Notes: generated from the sequence alone by a model not told the origin. A DNA stretch of 64,000 bases from Aureibacillus halotolerans (GCF_004363045.1 NZ_SNYJ01000003.1:186001-250000), one strand, 5' to 3'. Counted from the first letter of the stretch, positions 8,124 to 16,935 are shown. A program made the numbers and translations.

Positions 8124-9376
8124 TAAATTGATGTTTCATTTGGGTGAATGCGCTCAAGAAGTTCCTTAACTCTGCCAAGAAAACGCCCGCACACAAGGCC
8201 ATCTAAAATCCGATGGTCAAGGGACATGCACAAGTTGACTATATCTCTTGCTTCAATCCGTCCGTCATCAAGGACGACTGGACGCTTCACAATGGATTGC
8301 ACTTGAAGCAATGCGGCCTGCGGATAATTAATAATCCCCATCGACTGCACAGAGCCAAAAGAACCCGCATTATTGACGGTGAACGTACCTCCCGTCATTT
8401 CCTCACCACGAATTTTCCCAGAGCGTACCTTTGAAGCAAGTGTGGTCACTTCACGTGCCAACCCTTTAATGCTTTTTTCGTCAGCGTGTCGAATAACAGG
8501 AACAAATAACGCATCATCTGTAGCAACAGCAATTGAAATGTGGATGTCGTTTTTTTGAATAATCTGGTCACCGCCCCAGACAGCGTTAAGCTGCGGGTAC
8601 TCTCGCAACGCTTCAACAACAGCATTAACAAAAAACGGGAAATACGTTATGCTATAGCCTTCTTTGCTTTTAAAATCATTTTTTATTTTGTCTCGCAGCT
8701 GAACAAGACCCGTCACATCCACTTCAACCATTGTCCACGCATGAGGAATTTCAGTTGTGCTTCGAAGCATATTTTTTGCGATCGCCGCGCGGACCCCTTG
8801 CACGGGAATCACGACGTCGCCACGTTCGACGACAACTTTATTTGCTTTTGCTTTCGTTTCTTTTTGAACATCAACTGCTTCAACTGGCTGATTTTTGGTC
8901 ACTTCAGCTTTCTGAGCAATATAGTGCTCAACGTCCTGCCGAGTGACTCGACCTCTTTTCCCCGTCCCCTCAACGTCGCTTAGCTCAATGCCTTCTTTTT
9001 CAGCTAACCACCGAACTGCAGGGGAAAAACGATTTTTATCTAATCCTTTAAAAACTTTATGGCGCAAAGGTTTATCAGGGGTTCTGCTCACCTCAGGCGC
9101 TGCTTTTGTGGAAACTGCTTTTGCTGACGAGCTACTTGTGACCTCCATTGTGCACATAGGCTCTCCAATGGCTATGGTCATGCCTTCCTCGGCGATGAGC
9201 TCTTCAACGACACCTTGAAATGTAGATGGTACCTCAGCGCTTACTTTGTCTGTCATCACTTCGGCAATAGGGTCATATTTCTTCACGTTATCGCCCTTTT
9301 TAACAAGCCATTTGCTGACTGTCCCTTCGGTAACACTTTCACCCAACTGTGGCATCTTGATCGTCTCTAAAGCCAT
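8120..9376 (-). CDS. bkdB: branched-chain 2-oxoacid dehydrogenase E2 (dihydrolipoyl acyltransferase)
   Basis: Core subunit of the branched-chain 2-oxoacid dehydrogenase complex, 418 residues. It transfers acyl groups from lipoate to CoA and supplies iso and anteiso primers for fatty acids. The N-terminal lipoyl domain carries the lipoylation Lys in MTDKVSAE. A peripheral-subunit-binding domain (RFSPAVRWLAEKEGIEL) follows, then the catalytic domain ending in SLDHRILDGLVCGRF with the active-site His and Asp. ATG 9376 has AGGGGGG 6 bases upstream and matches the family start MALETIKMPQLGES. Last gene of the lpdV-bkdAA-bkdAB-bkdB operon. Confidence 0.95.
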   Translation of the reverse strand: MALETIKMPQLGESVTEGTVSKWLVKKGDNVKKYDPIAEVMTDKVSAEVPSTFQGVVEELIAEEGMTIAIGEPMCTMEVTSSSSAKAVSTKAAPEVSRTPDKPLRHKVFKGLDKNRFSPAVRWLAEKEGIELSDVEGTGKRGRVTRQDVEHYIAQKAEVTKNQPVEAVDVQKETKAKANKVVVERGDVVIPVQGVRAAIAKNMLRSTTEIPHAWTMVEVDVTGLVQLRDKIKNDFKSKEGYSITYFPFFVNAVVEALREYPQLNAVWGGDQIIQKNDIHISIAVATDDALFVPVIRHADEKSIKGLAREVTTLASKVRSGKIRGEEMTGGTFTVNNAGSFGSVQSMGIINYPQAALLQVQSIVKRPVVLDDGRIEARDIVNLCMSLDHRILDGLVCGRFLGRVKELLERIHPNETSIY

Positions 9377-9414
9377 CTGTAGCCCCCCTTTCATTCATAA
9401 TAGATGGTGATGTA

Positions 9415-10398
9415 TTAAAATGCGGCAAGCTGCCTTAATGCCTTTTCGATTTTATCAGGATTGACAAGAAAATGTTTCTCTAGAACGGGAGCAAATGGCA
9501 TTGCTGGCGTATCCGGCCCGCATACACGCTGGATTGGCGCATCGAGCTGAAACAAGCACTCTTCTCCGATGATGGCTGCGACTTCGCCAAGGACAGAGCT
9601 TTCTTTGTTGTCCTCAGTGACAAGTACCACTTTCCCCGTCTTTGATGTTGCCTCAATAATGGCTTCACGGTCCATCGGATAGATTGAACGTAAATCTAAG
9701 ACATGCACCGATATGCCATCTTTTTCAACGTTTTTCGCCGCATCTAGTGCATGCTGCACACAAAGGCCATACGTAATCACAGTGACATCATCGCCCTCTT
9801 TTTTCACTGCTGCCTTTGTTAAGTCCATGACCTCTTCGTGTTCAGGAACTTCTTCCTTCAACGAGCGATATGCTTTTTTGTGCTCGAAATATAACACGGG
9901 ATCATTGCTACGGATGGCAGCCTTTAGCATGGACTTGGCATCACGAGGCGACGAAGGAATCACAACACGTAACCCTGGCGTTCCCGCAAACATCGCTTCT
10001 AACGATTGTGAATGGTATAAGGCTCCGTGGACGCCGCCACCATAAGGTGCACGAATGGTAATTGGGCATGACCAGTCATTGTTTGATCGATAACGAATTT
10101 TAGCAGCTTCTGAGACAATTTGGTTCACTGCCGGCAAAATAAAATCGGCAAATTGCATTTCACAAATTGGACGCATGCCGTACATGGCTGCACCGATACC
10201 TACGCCTGCAATCGCTGATTCAGCAAGTGGTGAATCAATGACTCTCGCTTCCCCAAACGTTTCATAAAGGCCTTTCGTCGCAAGAAAGGCGCCCCCTTTA
10301 ATGCCTACATCCTCACCGATGATAAAGACCTTCTCGTCTCTTTCCATTTCTTCATAAAGGGCTGCATTAATGGCTTCTACATAATTCATAACCGTCAT
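9415..10398 (-). CDS. bkdAB: branched-chain 2-oxoacid dehydrogenase E1 beta subunit
   Basis: A 327-residue transketolase-like subunit that, with E1 alpha, decarboxylates branched-chain 2-oxoacids using thiamine diphosphate. Typical segments are FIIGEDVGIKGGAF, GMRPICEMQFADFILPA, RAPYGGGVHGALYHSQS and the transketolase C-terminal domain ending VCGPDTPAMPFAP. The start overlaps the E1 alpha stop by 4 bases (ATGA) and has a GGGGG ribosome site, so the two subunits are likely co-translated in equal amounts. Confidence 0.95.
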   Translation of the reverse strand: MTVMNYVEAINAALYEEMERDEKVFIIGEDVGIKGGAFLATKGLYETFGEARVIDSPLAESAIAGVGIGAAMYGMRPICEMQFADFILPAVNQIVSEAAKIRYRSNNDWSCPITIRAPYGGGVHGALYHSQSLEAMFAGTPGLRVVIPSSPRDAKSMLKAAIRSNDPVLYFEHKKAYRSLKEEVPEHEEVMDLTKAAVKKEGDDVTVITYGLCVQHALDAAKNVEKDGISVHVLDLRSIYPMDREAIIEATSKTGKVVLVTEDNKESSVLGEVAAIIGEECLFQLDAPIQRVCGPDTPAMPFAPVLEKHFLVNPDKIEKALRQLAAF

Positions 10399-11402
10399 GA
10401 AGTCGCCCCCTTTTCCTCATACACAAAATCATACAACGTTTCTTCATCTGCGTCAGGAGCTGCTTCTGCCAAGTCCGTCGCTTCATCGACGATCACGTCA
10501 AGCTCCTCATTTATCGATGCTTCGAGATCGTCTGATAAAATCCCTGCTTCACGTAGCTCGTCTCTAAACATTGTCACAGGATCCTTACGTGAAAATTCCT
10601 CGAAATCGTCTGATGGACGATATTTACGGTCATTGTCATCACTAGAATGTGCAGTCAATCGTTGAACCATCACCTCAATTAATGTTGGCCCTTCTCCATT
10701 CAAAGCACGTTCGACCGCTTGCTGCATGACTTCATAAACAGCGAGAACATCAGAGCCATCCACCGTAATCCCGGGCATACCATAGCCACTTCCTCGCTGC
10801 GATACTTGCTCACACGCAAGCTGTTTATGAGATGGTACAGAGATTGCATAACGATTGTTTTGGCACATAAATATCACAGGCAGCTTATGCACGCCTGCAA
10901 AATTCAGCCCTTCATGAAAATCACCTTGATTCGAAGAGCCTTCACCAAAGGAAGCAAAAGTGACAAATGATTCTCCATTCATTTTCCCGGCTAGCGCAAC
11001 GCCAGCTGCATGTGGCACTTGTGTCGTCACAGGAGAAGATCCAGTGACAATATTGCTTGCTTTTTTTCCGAAATGTCCAGGCATCTGTCTTCCACCAGAT
11101 GAAGGATCAAGTGGTTTGCCAAAGTTGGCATACATAACCTCAGCAGGAGTCATTCCGAAATGAAGCACGAGACCAAAATCACGGTAATACGGAAACAAGT
11201 AATCTCTTCCTGGTTGCAAAGCAAAGCTTGCACCTGCATGGGCTCCTTCATGTCCTTGACAGGAAATCACAAAATCAATTTTCCCAGCACGATTCAAAAG
11301 CCAAGCACGTTCATCAAGCTTTCTTGCCAAAAGCATGTTTTTATACATATCAACAACCGTCTCATCTGTTAAGCCTAACTTACGGTGTCTACCTGTTTTC
11401 AT
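10395..11402 (-). CDS. bkdAA: branched-chain 2-oxoacid dehydrogenase E1 alpha subunit
   Basis: A 335-residue TPP-binding subunit. It shows the family segments CQGHEGAHAG near the N-terminus, the TPP/Mg motif starting FGEGSSNQGDFHEGLNFA and ending in NNRYAIS, and the phosphorylation-loop-like sequence RLTAHSSDDNDRKYR. A GGAGGG ribosome site lies close before the ATG. It overlaps bkdAB by 4 bases and follows lpdV by 12 bases. Confidence 0.95.
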   Translation of the reverse strand: MKTGRHRKLGLTDETVVDMYKNMLLARKLDERAWLLNRAGKIDFVISCQGHEGAHAGASFALQPGRDYLFPYYRDFGLVLHFGMTPAEVMYANFGKPLDPSSGGRQMPGHFGKKASNIVTGSSPVTTQVPHAAGVALAGKMNGESFVTFASFGEGSSNQGDFHEGLNFAGVHKLPVIFMCQNNRYAISVPSHKQLACEQVSQRGSGYGMPGITVDGSDVLAVYEVMQQAVERALNGEGPTLIEVMVQRLTAHSSDDNDRKYRPSDDFEEFSRKDPVTMFRDELREAGILSDDLEASINEELDVIVDEATDLAEAAPDADEETLYDFVYEEKGATS

Positions 11403-11414
11403 ATTCGCCCTCCT

Positions 11415-12809
11415 CTAAATGTGCAGCGGAGATCCTATTGCCATTTTCGCTGCCTCATTAATGGTTTCCGACAGCGTCGGATGAGGCAAGATAACCTCTG
11501 CCAATTCTTCCGTCGATGCATTGACGTAAAGAGACATCGCGCCAATGCCAATCATTTCGGTAACGTGGTCACCAAATAAATGAAGCCCAAGCAAATCGTT
11601 CGTTTCTGGATCGTACAATAGTTTAGCAAACCCAGTGGTCTCCTCAATCAACGCCTTGCCATTGAACTGAAGTGGGTACGTCTTTGCTTCAAAGGGACGT
11701 TGCTTTCGTTCAAGCTGCTGTTGTGTCAAACCGACACTAGCTGCTTGAGGGGTCGTATAAATGCATCTTGGAATATCACTCAATGCATACCCTTCAACTT
11801 GGAGCCCAGCGATATGCTCCACCGCTGTTTTCGCCTGCCATGCTGCTTTATGAGCGAGCTGTGGTCCTGATGTGCAATCCCCAGCAGCATAAATGTTCGG
11901 TACAGTAGTTTGTTGCTGGTCATTAATGAGAATGACGTTTCCATCACGTTCAACGCCAATCGCATCTAAATTCAGATCGCTCGTATGCGCTTCTCTTCCA
12001 ATAGCAACAAGAATCTTTTCATTCTCAACCAATCGTTCTTCTTCATTATGAATAAATCGGATAGCTGCTGAATCATTTGATCGTTCAATATCCTTGACGC
12101 TTGTCCAGCATGTTACGCCTTTTGCCTCAAGAGACGTTTGCATCGCCTTCGAAATACTTTCATCCTCTGCAGGCAGAAGACGATCCATAGGCTCAATTAT
12201 GGTCACTGGAATATCGAAGTCAGCCAACATAGCGGCCCATTCAACTCCAATGACACCCCCTCCAACAATCGTTACCGATTGTGGAAGCTCTCTTAATTCT
12301 ACCATATTATCAGAGCTTAGGACTAGGTCATTATTAAATGGCATAGTTGATAGCTCCCTAGACCGAGAACCGGTGGCAATCACGATGTGTTTTCCTTCAA
12401 GGGTTTGGTCATCATTCACTTTAATCACTGTATGATGTTCTGTTGTAGATTCATTTGATACAAATGTTGCAGTTCCTGTAAAAGAGTCTACTTTGGCTTG
12501 TTTAACTAAGCTTTGTACGCCTTGGTATAGCTTTTGCACAATCTCGTCTTTTCGTTCCCGTACTTTAGAAAATTGCAAGGCAGCGGCTGCCGTTTGCACG
12601 CCAAAATGGCCAGCATTTTTCACCTGTTGAAATACCTCAGCGCTTTTCAAAAACGCTTTTGTTGGAATACAGCCTTTATGTAAGCATGTCCCACCAACAC
12701 GATCTTTTTCAATCAGGGCTGCACGTAATCCAAGCTGAGACGCACGGATAGCTGCAGTATATCCGGCAATGCCACCTCCTAAAATGATGAGGTCATATGA
12801 CTTGATCAT
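11415..12809 (-). CDS. lpdV: dihydrolipoyl dehydrogenase (E3) of the bkd complex
   Basis: FAD enzyme of about 464 residues that reoxidises dihydrolipoamide with NAD+. The N-terminal FAD fingerprint is LIILGGGIAGYTAAIRA, the redox-active disulfide is GGTCLHKGCIPTK, the NAD fingerprint is TIVGGGVIGVEWA, and the C-terminal active-site His lies in LPHPTLSE. ATG 12809 is preferred over an upstream GTG-type start because AAAGGAG precedes it. As first gene of the bkd operon it is the likely dedicated E3. The ptb, bcd and buk genes that precede lpdV in B. subtilis are not here. Confidence 0.95.
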   Translation of the reverse strand: MIKSYDLIILGGGIAGYTAAIRASQLGLRAALIEKDRVGGTCLHKGCIPTKAFLKSAEVFQQVKNAGHFGVQTAAAALQFSKVRERKDEIVQKLYQGVQSLVKQAKVDSFTGTATFVSNESTTEHHTVIKVNDDQTLEGKHIVIATGSRSRELSTMPFNNDLVLSSDNMVELRELPQSVTIVGGGVIGVEWAAMLADFDIPVTIIEPMDRLLPAEDESISKAMQTSLEAKGVTCWTSVKDIERSNDSAAIRFIHNEEERLVENEKILVAIGREAHTSDLNLDAIGVERDGNVILINDQQQTTVPNIYAAGDCTSGPQLAHKAAWQAKTAVEHIAGLQVEGYALSDIPRCIYTTPQAASVGLTQQQLERKQRPFEAKTYPLQFNGKALIEETTGFAKLLYDPETNDLLGLHLFGDHVTEMIGIGAMSLYVNASTEELAEVILPHPTLSETINEAAKMAIGSPLHI

Positions 12810-12863
12810 AAGGCGGCTCCTTTCTTCTACTTTATTCGTAAAAAGACCCATTCATGCTTGTGC

Positions 12864-12892
12864 TTGACAAGCTGAAAAAATCAACGTACCTT
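12864..12892 (+). promoter_or_regulatory. possible promoter of yqzF
   Basis: TTGACA is followed after 17 bases by TACCTT, about 75 bases before the yqzF start. The -35 is perfect and the -10 is weak. Confidence 0.4.
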
Positions 12893-12968
12893 TTGAATGA
12901 GTCTCTCCTTTACCATTAAAGCATTTTTGCCGTCTGACGTCGAATAGTTTGTTGAGAGGGTGGTTTTA

Positions 12969-13217
12969 TTGAAGCGATTTATTGCATTGCTTCTCGTTTG
13001 TATTCCCATTATTTCTGCAGCATATGGGATAAAATTACTTCGTGATGTTCTTTTTGGTATTCAACAATCTCCTTACGGCTATTTATGGATACAATTTTTT
13101 GCTGGACTCTTTTTTCTTGCGATTGGCTGTTATTTGGTAGGTAGCTTTGTCATCTATCGTGATCGCAAAAACGGGAAGGTCCCGCCACGAAAAGCACAAA
13201 AAAAAGCTAAAGTGTGA
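12969..13217 (+). CDS. yqzF: DUF2627 membrane protein (YqzF-like)
   Basis: A small membrane protein of 82 residues with two hydrophobic helices (about residues 3-20 and 35-58) and a basic C-terminal tail ending KVPPRKAQKKAKV. The pattern fits DUF2627, represented by B. subtilis YqzF near the bkd genes. The TTG start is chosen because GGGTGG lies 6 bases upstream; the GTG at 12960 would overlap that site. Function unknown. It is divergent from lpdV and its stop codon is inside the following terminator. Confidence 0.75.
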   Translation: MKRFIALLLVCIPIISAAYGIKLLRDVLFGIQQSPYGYLWIQFFAGLFFLAIGCYLVGSFVIYRDRKNGKVPPRKAQKKAKV

Positions 13218-13235
13218 TAGCACCTTAGCTTTTTC
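13201..13235 (+). terminator. intrinsic terminator after yqzF
   Basis: AAAAAGCTAA pairs with TTAGCTTTTT with an inner GTG/CAC stem. The TGA of yqzF is in the loop side. It could act in both directions between yqzF and the convergent aspartokinase gene. Confidence 0.75.
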
Positions 13236-13301
13236 ATTATTTAATCAAAATGAACGAACGTTTTCTTATTGTTACAGACTACCAACTCACTATGACGTTC
13301 A

Positions 13302-14705
13302 TTATTGTACTGGCTTGACCGTCTCAAGCTTTAGTTTATCCTCTAAAAAAGGATGCTCACCAAAATATTCATTGTACAGGGCAGAGACGGCTTTGGAGAC
13401 GTCCTTCTCTTTCACCCCAAACATTAAGCTTACTTCTGATGACCCCTGGTTGATCATTTCAATGTTCACCTTCGCCATCGCAAACGCTGCTGTTGCCTTT
13501 GCTGCAACACCTATTGTCCGCGTCATTCCTTCGCCTACAACCATAATCAGAGCTAAGCCACGTTCAACTGTAATAGTGTCCACACTAAGCTCCGAATGAA
13601 TTTTATCCATAATCCTCTGTTCTTTTTCCCCTGTGAGCTGTTTTTCTCGTAATATGATTGAAATGTCATCAATCCCTGAAGGAATATGCTCATAAGACAA
13701 CTGCTCGTCCTCTAAAATTTGCAACAGTTTCCGACCAAACCCAACTTCTCGGTTCATTAAATATTTGCTCACATAGATGCTAGCAAAACCTTCATCACTC
13801 GCAATACCTACGACTGGTGAAATCTCATAGTCACGTTGAGCAACAATTAACGTTCCTTCTGAAGAGGGATTGTTTGTGTTTTTGATGCATACGGGTATAC
13901 CCGCATGGAATGCAGGCATTAATGCCTCATCATGGAAAACAGAAAAACCAGCATAAGAAAGCTCTCGCATTTCCTTGTATGTTAACTTATCTATTTTCCG
14001 TGGTGTGTTTACTACCTTAGGATTAGCAGCGTAAACAGAATCCACATCTGTAAAGTTCTCATACAGAGTTGCTTGGACACCAGCAGCGACAATCGCTCCC
14101 GTAATATCCGAGCCCCCCCTTGGGAAAGTGACAAGATGACCTTCTCTTGAGTACCCGAAAAACCCTGGAATAACAAGAATGCCTTCATGCTCTTTTAGCT
14201 TGTTTAAGTTCTTAAAGGTTTCCTGCTGTACACGAGCATTTCCTGGCTCGTCACTCAAAACTAAACCGGCCTCTTTAGGATTCATGTACGTCGCATCAAG
14301 GCCTAAATGCTGTAAGTAAGCCGCAATGAGACGTGCATTAAAGTCTTCCCCGCATGCTTTTAAACAATCTGAACGATGCTCGTTCGAATAGACTTTGCTC
14401 GTGCATAACTCTTCGAGAGCCTCTTGAAAATAGACGAGTTCTTTACGGCCACATTCTAATGTATCTGCAATCTCTGCAAATCGTTCAATCACACTGTTAA
14501 ACGCATCTGCATACTTGTTTCCTGTTTGGACTTGCGCATCTAATGCAATGAGTAAATCCGTCGTTTTTATATCGTCTTCAAAGCGTTTTCCAGGCGCAGA
14601 AACGACAATGACTTTTCTGTCAGGGTCTGCTGTAATGATATTTCCTACTTTTTTTATTTGTGAACCGCTTGCCACGGACGTTCCACCGAATTTTGCCACC
14701 TTCAT
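13302..14705 (-). CDS. aspartate kinase (YclM/ThrD-type)
   Basis: Phosphorylates L-aspartate, the entry step to lysine, threonine, methionine and diaminopimelate. About 467 residues: kinase domain starting MKVAKFGGTSVASG, with TFPRGGSDITGA and the FTDVDSVYAANPKVV nucleotide-site segment, followed by two ACT regulatory domains (from about residue 310). The monofunctional single-chain layout resembles B. subtilis aspartokinase III rather than the alpha/beta LysC. ATG 14705 is chosen because homology begins there; a GGTGG site lies 11 bases upstream. No lysine riboswitch was seen upstream. Confidence 0.92.
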   Translation of the reverse strand: MKVAKFGGTSVASGSQIKKVGNIITADPDRKVIVVSAPGKRFEDDIKTTDLLIALDAQVQTGNKYADAFNSVIERFAEIADTLECGRKELVYFQEALEELCTSKVYSNEHRSDCLKACGEDFNARLIAAYLQHLGLDATYMNPKEAGLVLSDEPGNARVQQETFKNLNKLKEHEGILVIPGFFGYSREGHLVTFPRGGSDITGAIVAAGVQATLYENFTDVDSVYAANPKVVNTPRKIDKLTYKEMRELSYAGFSVFHDEALMPAFHAGIPVCIKNTNNPSSEGTLIVAQRDYEISPVVGIASDEGFASIYVSKYLMNREVGFGRKLLQILEDEQLSYEHIPSGIDDISIILREKQLTGEKEQRIMDKIHSELSVDTITVERGLALIMVVGEGMTRTIGVAAKATAAFAMAKVNIEMINQGSSEVSLMFGVKEKDVSKAVSALYNEYFGEHPFLEDKLKLETVKPVQ

Positions 14706-15076
14706 CAGGTCGTTTTCCACCTTTCTTTGTCTCACGAGAGAGAACAAATGCATCTTTGTACGTTACAATAGTATCACACTTCAGCTGTTTGGCTAGAGGA
14801 TTTTTCATTCTTCAATTAAATAATTACAATTTTATCTCGTTAGTTATTGTGAAGAAGTATAACGCACTTTAACAAGTTGAACCAGCCTAAACTGTTTCAT
14901 TGCTTTACTAGACAACTTTCGCAGTGCAAAAATCACCTTCAACGCTTGCTGTGAATGATTCGAAGTAAGGTGAGATAGATCGATCGACTTCTTGTGTATT
15001 AAGGAAATTTAAAGGTGCCAATGCTCACAATCCTGTATTTTCTAAAAGATCGTCTTTTATTAATTAAGCGAATAAC
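14706..15076. other. intergenic stretch without recognised feature
   Basis: AT-rich upstream region of the aspartokinase gene. No frame with a ribosome site and no clear hairpin was found. Confidence 0.5.
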
Positions 15077-15285
15077 TAGCGGCAAAGAAAACACGATGAG
15101 GTCCTTTCGAGTCGATGTTGCACTTGTTGCAATCAGTATCGCTGCGTCAAAATACTTCGCTTTCCGCGGGCACGGCTTCAGCTTCCTCGGAATCTTGCTT
15201 TCCGAGGAGATCTTCAGCTCGCGCTGTTCCCGCAGGAGTCTGCGTATTTTGACTACGCTGATGTTTGTTTCTGTGTAAATTGGCT
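15077..15285 (+). repeat. long structured inverted-repeat element, copy 1
   Basis: Begins with the short module (GGCAAAGAAAACACGATGAG), then a nested palindrome. The outer arms are GTCAAAATAC (15146-15155) and GTATTTTGAC (15244-15253), next GCGGG/CCCGC, and the inner stem is CCTCGGAA/TTCCGAGG. The same sequence in inverted orientation is at 58201-58310, with related copies at 17280-17420, 17690-17815 and 57770-57895. Confidence 0.8.
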
Positions 15286-15349
15286 TTATTTTATTGGTCT
15301 CGTATAACGGAGAAAATGGAGAAGTGAGTAAAGCTGTGTTGCTTTTGGA

Positions 15350-15540
15350 AACAAGACAAGTAAGAGCATCATTTCATGCAGAATAGATTATCAGGTGGCC
15401 GAAAATCATCTCCTTCGCAGGATCGATGTAGCAGTAAATTTTGCTATTTTTTCAAATTCTGGCTCTTACCCAAAAGTCGGTATTGAATTGAGCAACATTC
15501 TAACATTTCGCAACGATGAATGGCTTCGTTAATCCTTTAA
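15350..15540 (+). pseudogene. degraded transposase-like fragment (IS1182-like N-terminus?)
   Basis: Partly translatable as RIDVAVNFAIFSNS followed by PKVGIELSNILTFRNDEWLR. It is clearly homologous, in inverted orientation, to 57235-57420, where the matching stretch reads VPEDHLLGKIGAAVDFAVF. That phrase resembles the start of IS1182-family transposases. Both copies are broken and lack the rest of a transposase. The family assignment is tentative. Confidence 0.35.
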
Positions 15541-15550
15541 GTCTGCCTAT

Positions 15551-15720
15551 CCTAGCAATTGAATGTATTCACAAATCAAATCTGTTATGGAACAAGCGAT
15601 TCAGATAATGCAATAAGTAAACATTTAAACACCAGTGGTCACTGTCACTAGCAAGACTCTTTCGGCAAAGAAAACACGACGAGGTCTTCTCGAGTCGATG
15701 TTGCACTTGTGCACTTATGG
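15551..15720 (+). repeat. shared block plus short module
   Basis: AATTGAATGTATTCA through CAGTGGTCACTGTCACTAG (15555-15650) matches the reverse complement of 58045-58155. It is followed by a copy of the short module (GGCAAAGAAAACACGACGAG). Confidence 0.7.
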
Positions 15721-15754
15721 AGATTTTCAAAAGCTTTATCATTGGAGTCAACTT

Positions 15755-15780
15755 AAAAACCCCCCTTTTTTATAGGGGGG
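15755..15780 (-). terminator. intrinsic terminator of the sugar-isomerase-like gene
   Basis: On the minus strand CCCCCC and GGGGGG form a stem around an A-rich loop and are followed by TTTTT, 19 bases after the stop of the gene at 15799. Confidence 0.85.
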
Positions 15781-15798
15781 CAATGAACATACAGTCAT

Positions 15799-16560
15799 TT
15801 AGACCACTTTTGATTCGATTAGCTTGTGAAGCTGCTCAAAACTAATGCTTAATGAATGTAAGCCAGAAACGTCACATTGGTCCTGTTCAACAGCGTACCA
15901 TTCCACGCCATTGTCTTCACCCCATCGCAAAATTGGCAAGAAATCAATTTTTCCTGTATTAATTTCTGCGAAGGCCTCTCGGCTGTCATCTGTCATGTCC
16001 TTCAAATGAATAATTGGCATTCTCTGCGCGTAAGGTGCAATAAAGGCTAATGGGTCATAGCCCGCTTTTTTAACCCAGTACACATCAATCTCAGCAAGCA
16101 CATCGTTTCCAGGGACAGGATCCAATAAATATTCAAGCCCATTTTTGCCATCAATTTCAGTTTTAAATTCAAAATCATGATTATGGTAACTAATCCGATA
16201 ACCACTTGCCTCTCTTGCAATGCTATTTAACATCGCACGCACTTGCTGGTAGCCTTTTGCATTTTGGTATTCTTGTCCAAGGTAAGGACAAACAATATCT
16301 TTTGTTTCATAGAGGTCTGCCTCTTGAAGCACATTTGGCAAATCATTGACCAGGCGATCAAGGGAAACATGCATTCCTGCGACCTTGAATTGATTTTCTT
16401 TCAACGTCTGGTGAACGTCTTGCGGCGTCAATTCTGCAGGCAGTGCAGAAAGCTGGACTGCTGACCACCCCATCTTTTTTAACGCGCGAAACGTGCCTGA
16501 AAAGTCTTTTTTCATTTCCTCTCGAACCGTATACAACTGTGCAGCTAATTTTTCTTTCAT
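15799..16560 (-). CDS. sugar phosphate isomerase/epimerase-like TIM-barrel protein
   Basis: A 253-residue protein of the xylose-isomerase-like superfamily (AP endonuclease 2 fold, IolE/IolI relatives). Features are LAAQLYTVREEM at the start, GMHVSLDRL, YHNHDFEF (metal-ligand His), AEIDVYWVKKAG, IIHLKDM and a C-terminal YAVEQDQCD with the last acidic ligand. The substrate cannot be told from sequence. It has a GGGGG ribosome site and its own terminator, and lies alone between repeat-rich stretches, so it may be an accessory insertion. Spo0A is the next gene. Confidence 0.8.
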   Translation of the reverse strand: MKEKLAAQLYTVREEMKKDFSGTFRALKKMGWSAVQLSALPAELTPQDVHQTLKENQFKVAGMHVSLDRLVNDLPNVLQEADLYETKDIVCPYLGQEYQNAKGYQQVRAMLNSIAREASGYRISYHNHDFEFKTEIDGKNGLEYLLDPVPGNDVLAEIDVYWVKKAGYDPLAFIAPYAQRMPIIHLKDMTDDSREAFAEINTGKIDFLPILRWGEDNGVEWYAVEQDQCDVSGLHSLSISFEQLHKLIESKVV

Positions 16561-16629
16561 TTTTAAACCCCCGTGTTCGTATAATATGTCTCACTGAAAA
16601 CGCTACCAAAATGGTGGGTAGCTAAAGGA

Positions 16630-16935
16630 AGGTTGGCTCCCTTTTTCTCCAGGCGGATGACAAACGCTCGCTTTCTTCGTTGCTTTGCTTTGTCCGGTGC
16701 TCATTGCCCTTATGGCAACTCCGCTCCTCCCAAGACTTCACGCCTCGAAAGACAAGCGTTTTCATTCCGCCTGACTGCGGCGCATGACAAACGCTCGCTT
16801 TCTTCGTTGCTTGCTTTGTCCGGTACTCATTGCCCCTGTGGCAACTCCGCGCCTCCATAAGCTTTGCGCTTAGATAAGACAAGCGTTTTCATTCCGCCTG
16901 ACTGTGGCGCATGACAAACGACGATCGCTTTCTTC
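16630..16935 (+). repeat. tandem repeat of about 125-130 bp, two full units and one partial
   Basis: Units begin ATGACAAACGCTCGCTTTCT (about 16658 and 16788, partial near 16912). Each contains TTGTCCGGT, a TTGCC/GGCAA hairpin and CAAGCGTTTTCATTCCGCC. AAACGCT near the start is the inverse of AGCGTTT near the end of each unit. A related degraded inverted copy lies at 50880-50965. Confidence 0.75.

Noticed and set aside
12810-12959. Sigma-L promoter for lpdV
   Set aside because: The nearest GG/GC pair is spaced 9 rather than 12 bases.
14706-15076. Lysine riboswitch before the aspartokinase gene
   Set aside because: None of the conserved L-box segments was found on the minus strand, and there is no terminator pair.
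16622-16882. Long frames on both strands over the 16.6-16.9 kb repeats
   Set aside because: They are repeat sequence read in frame, with no ribosome site and no homology.
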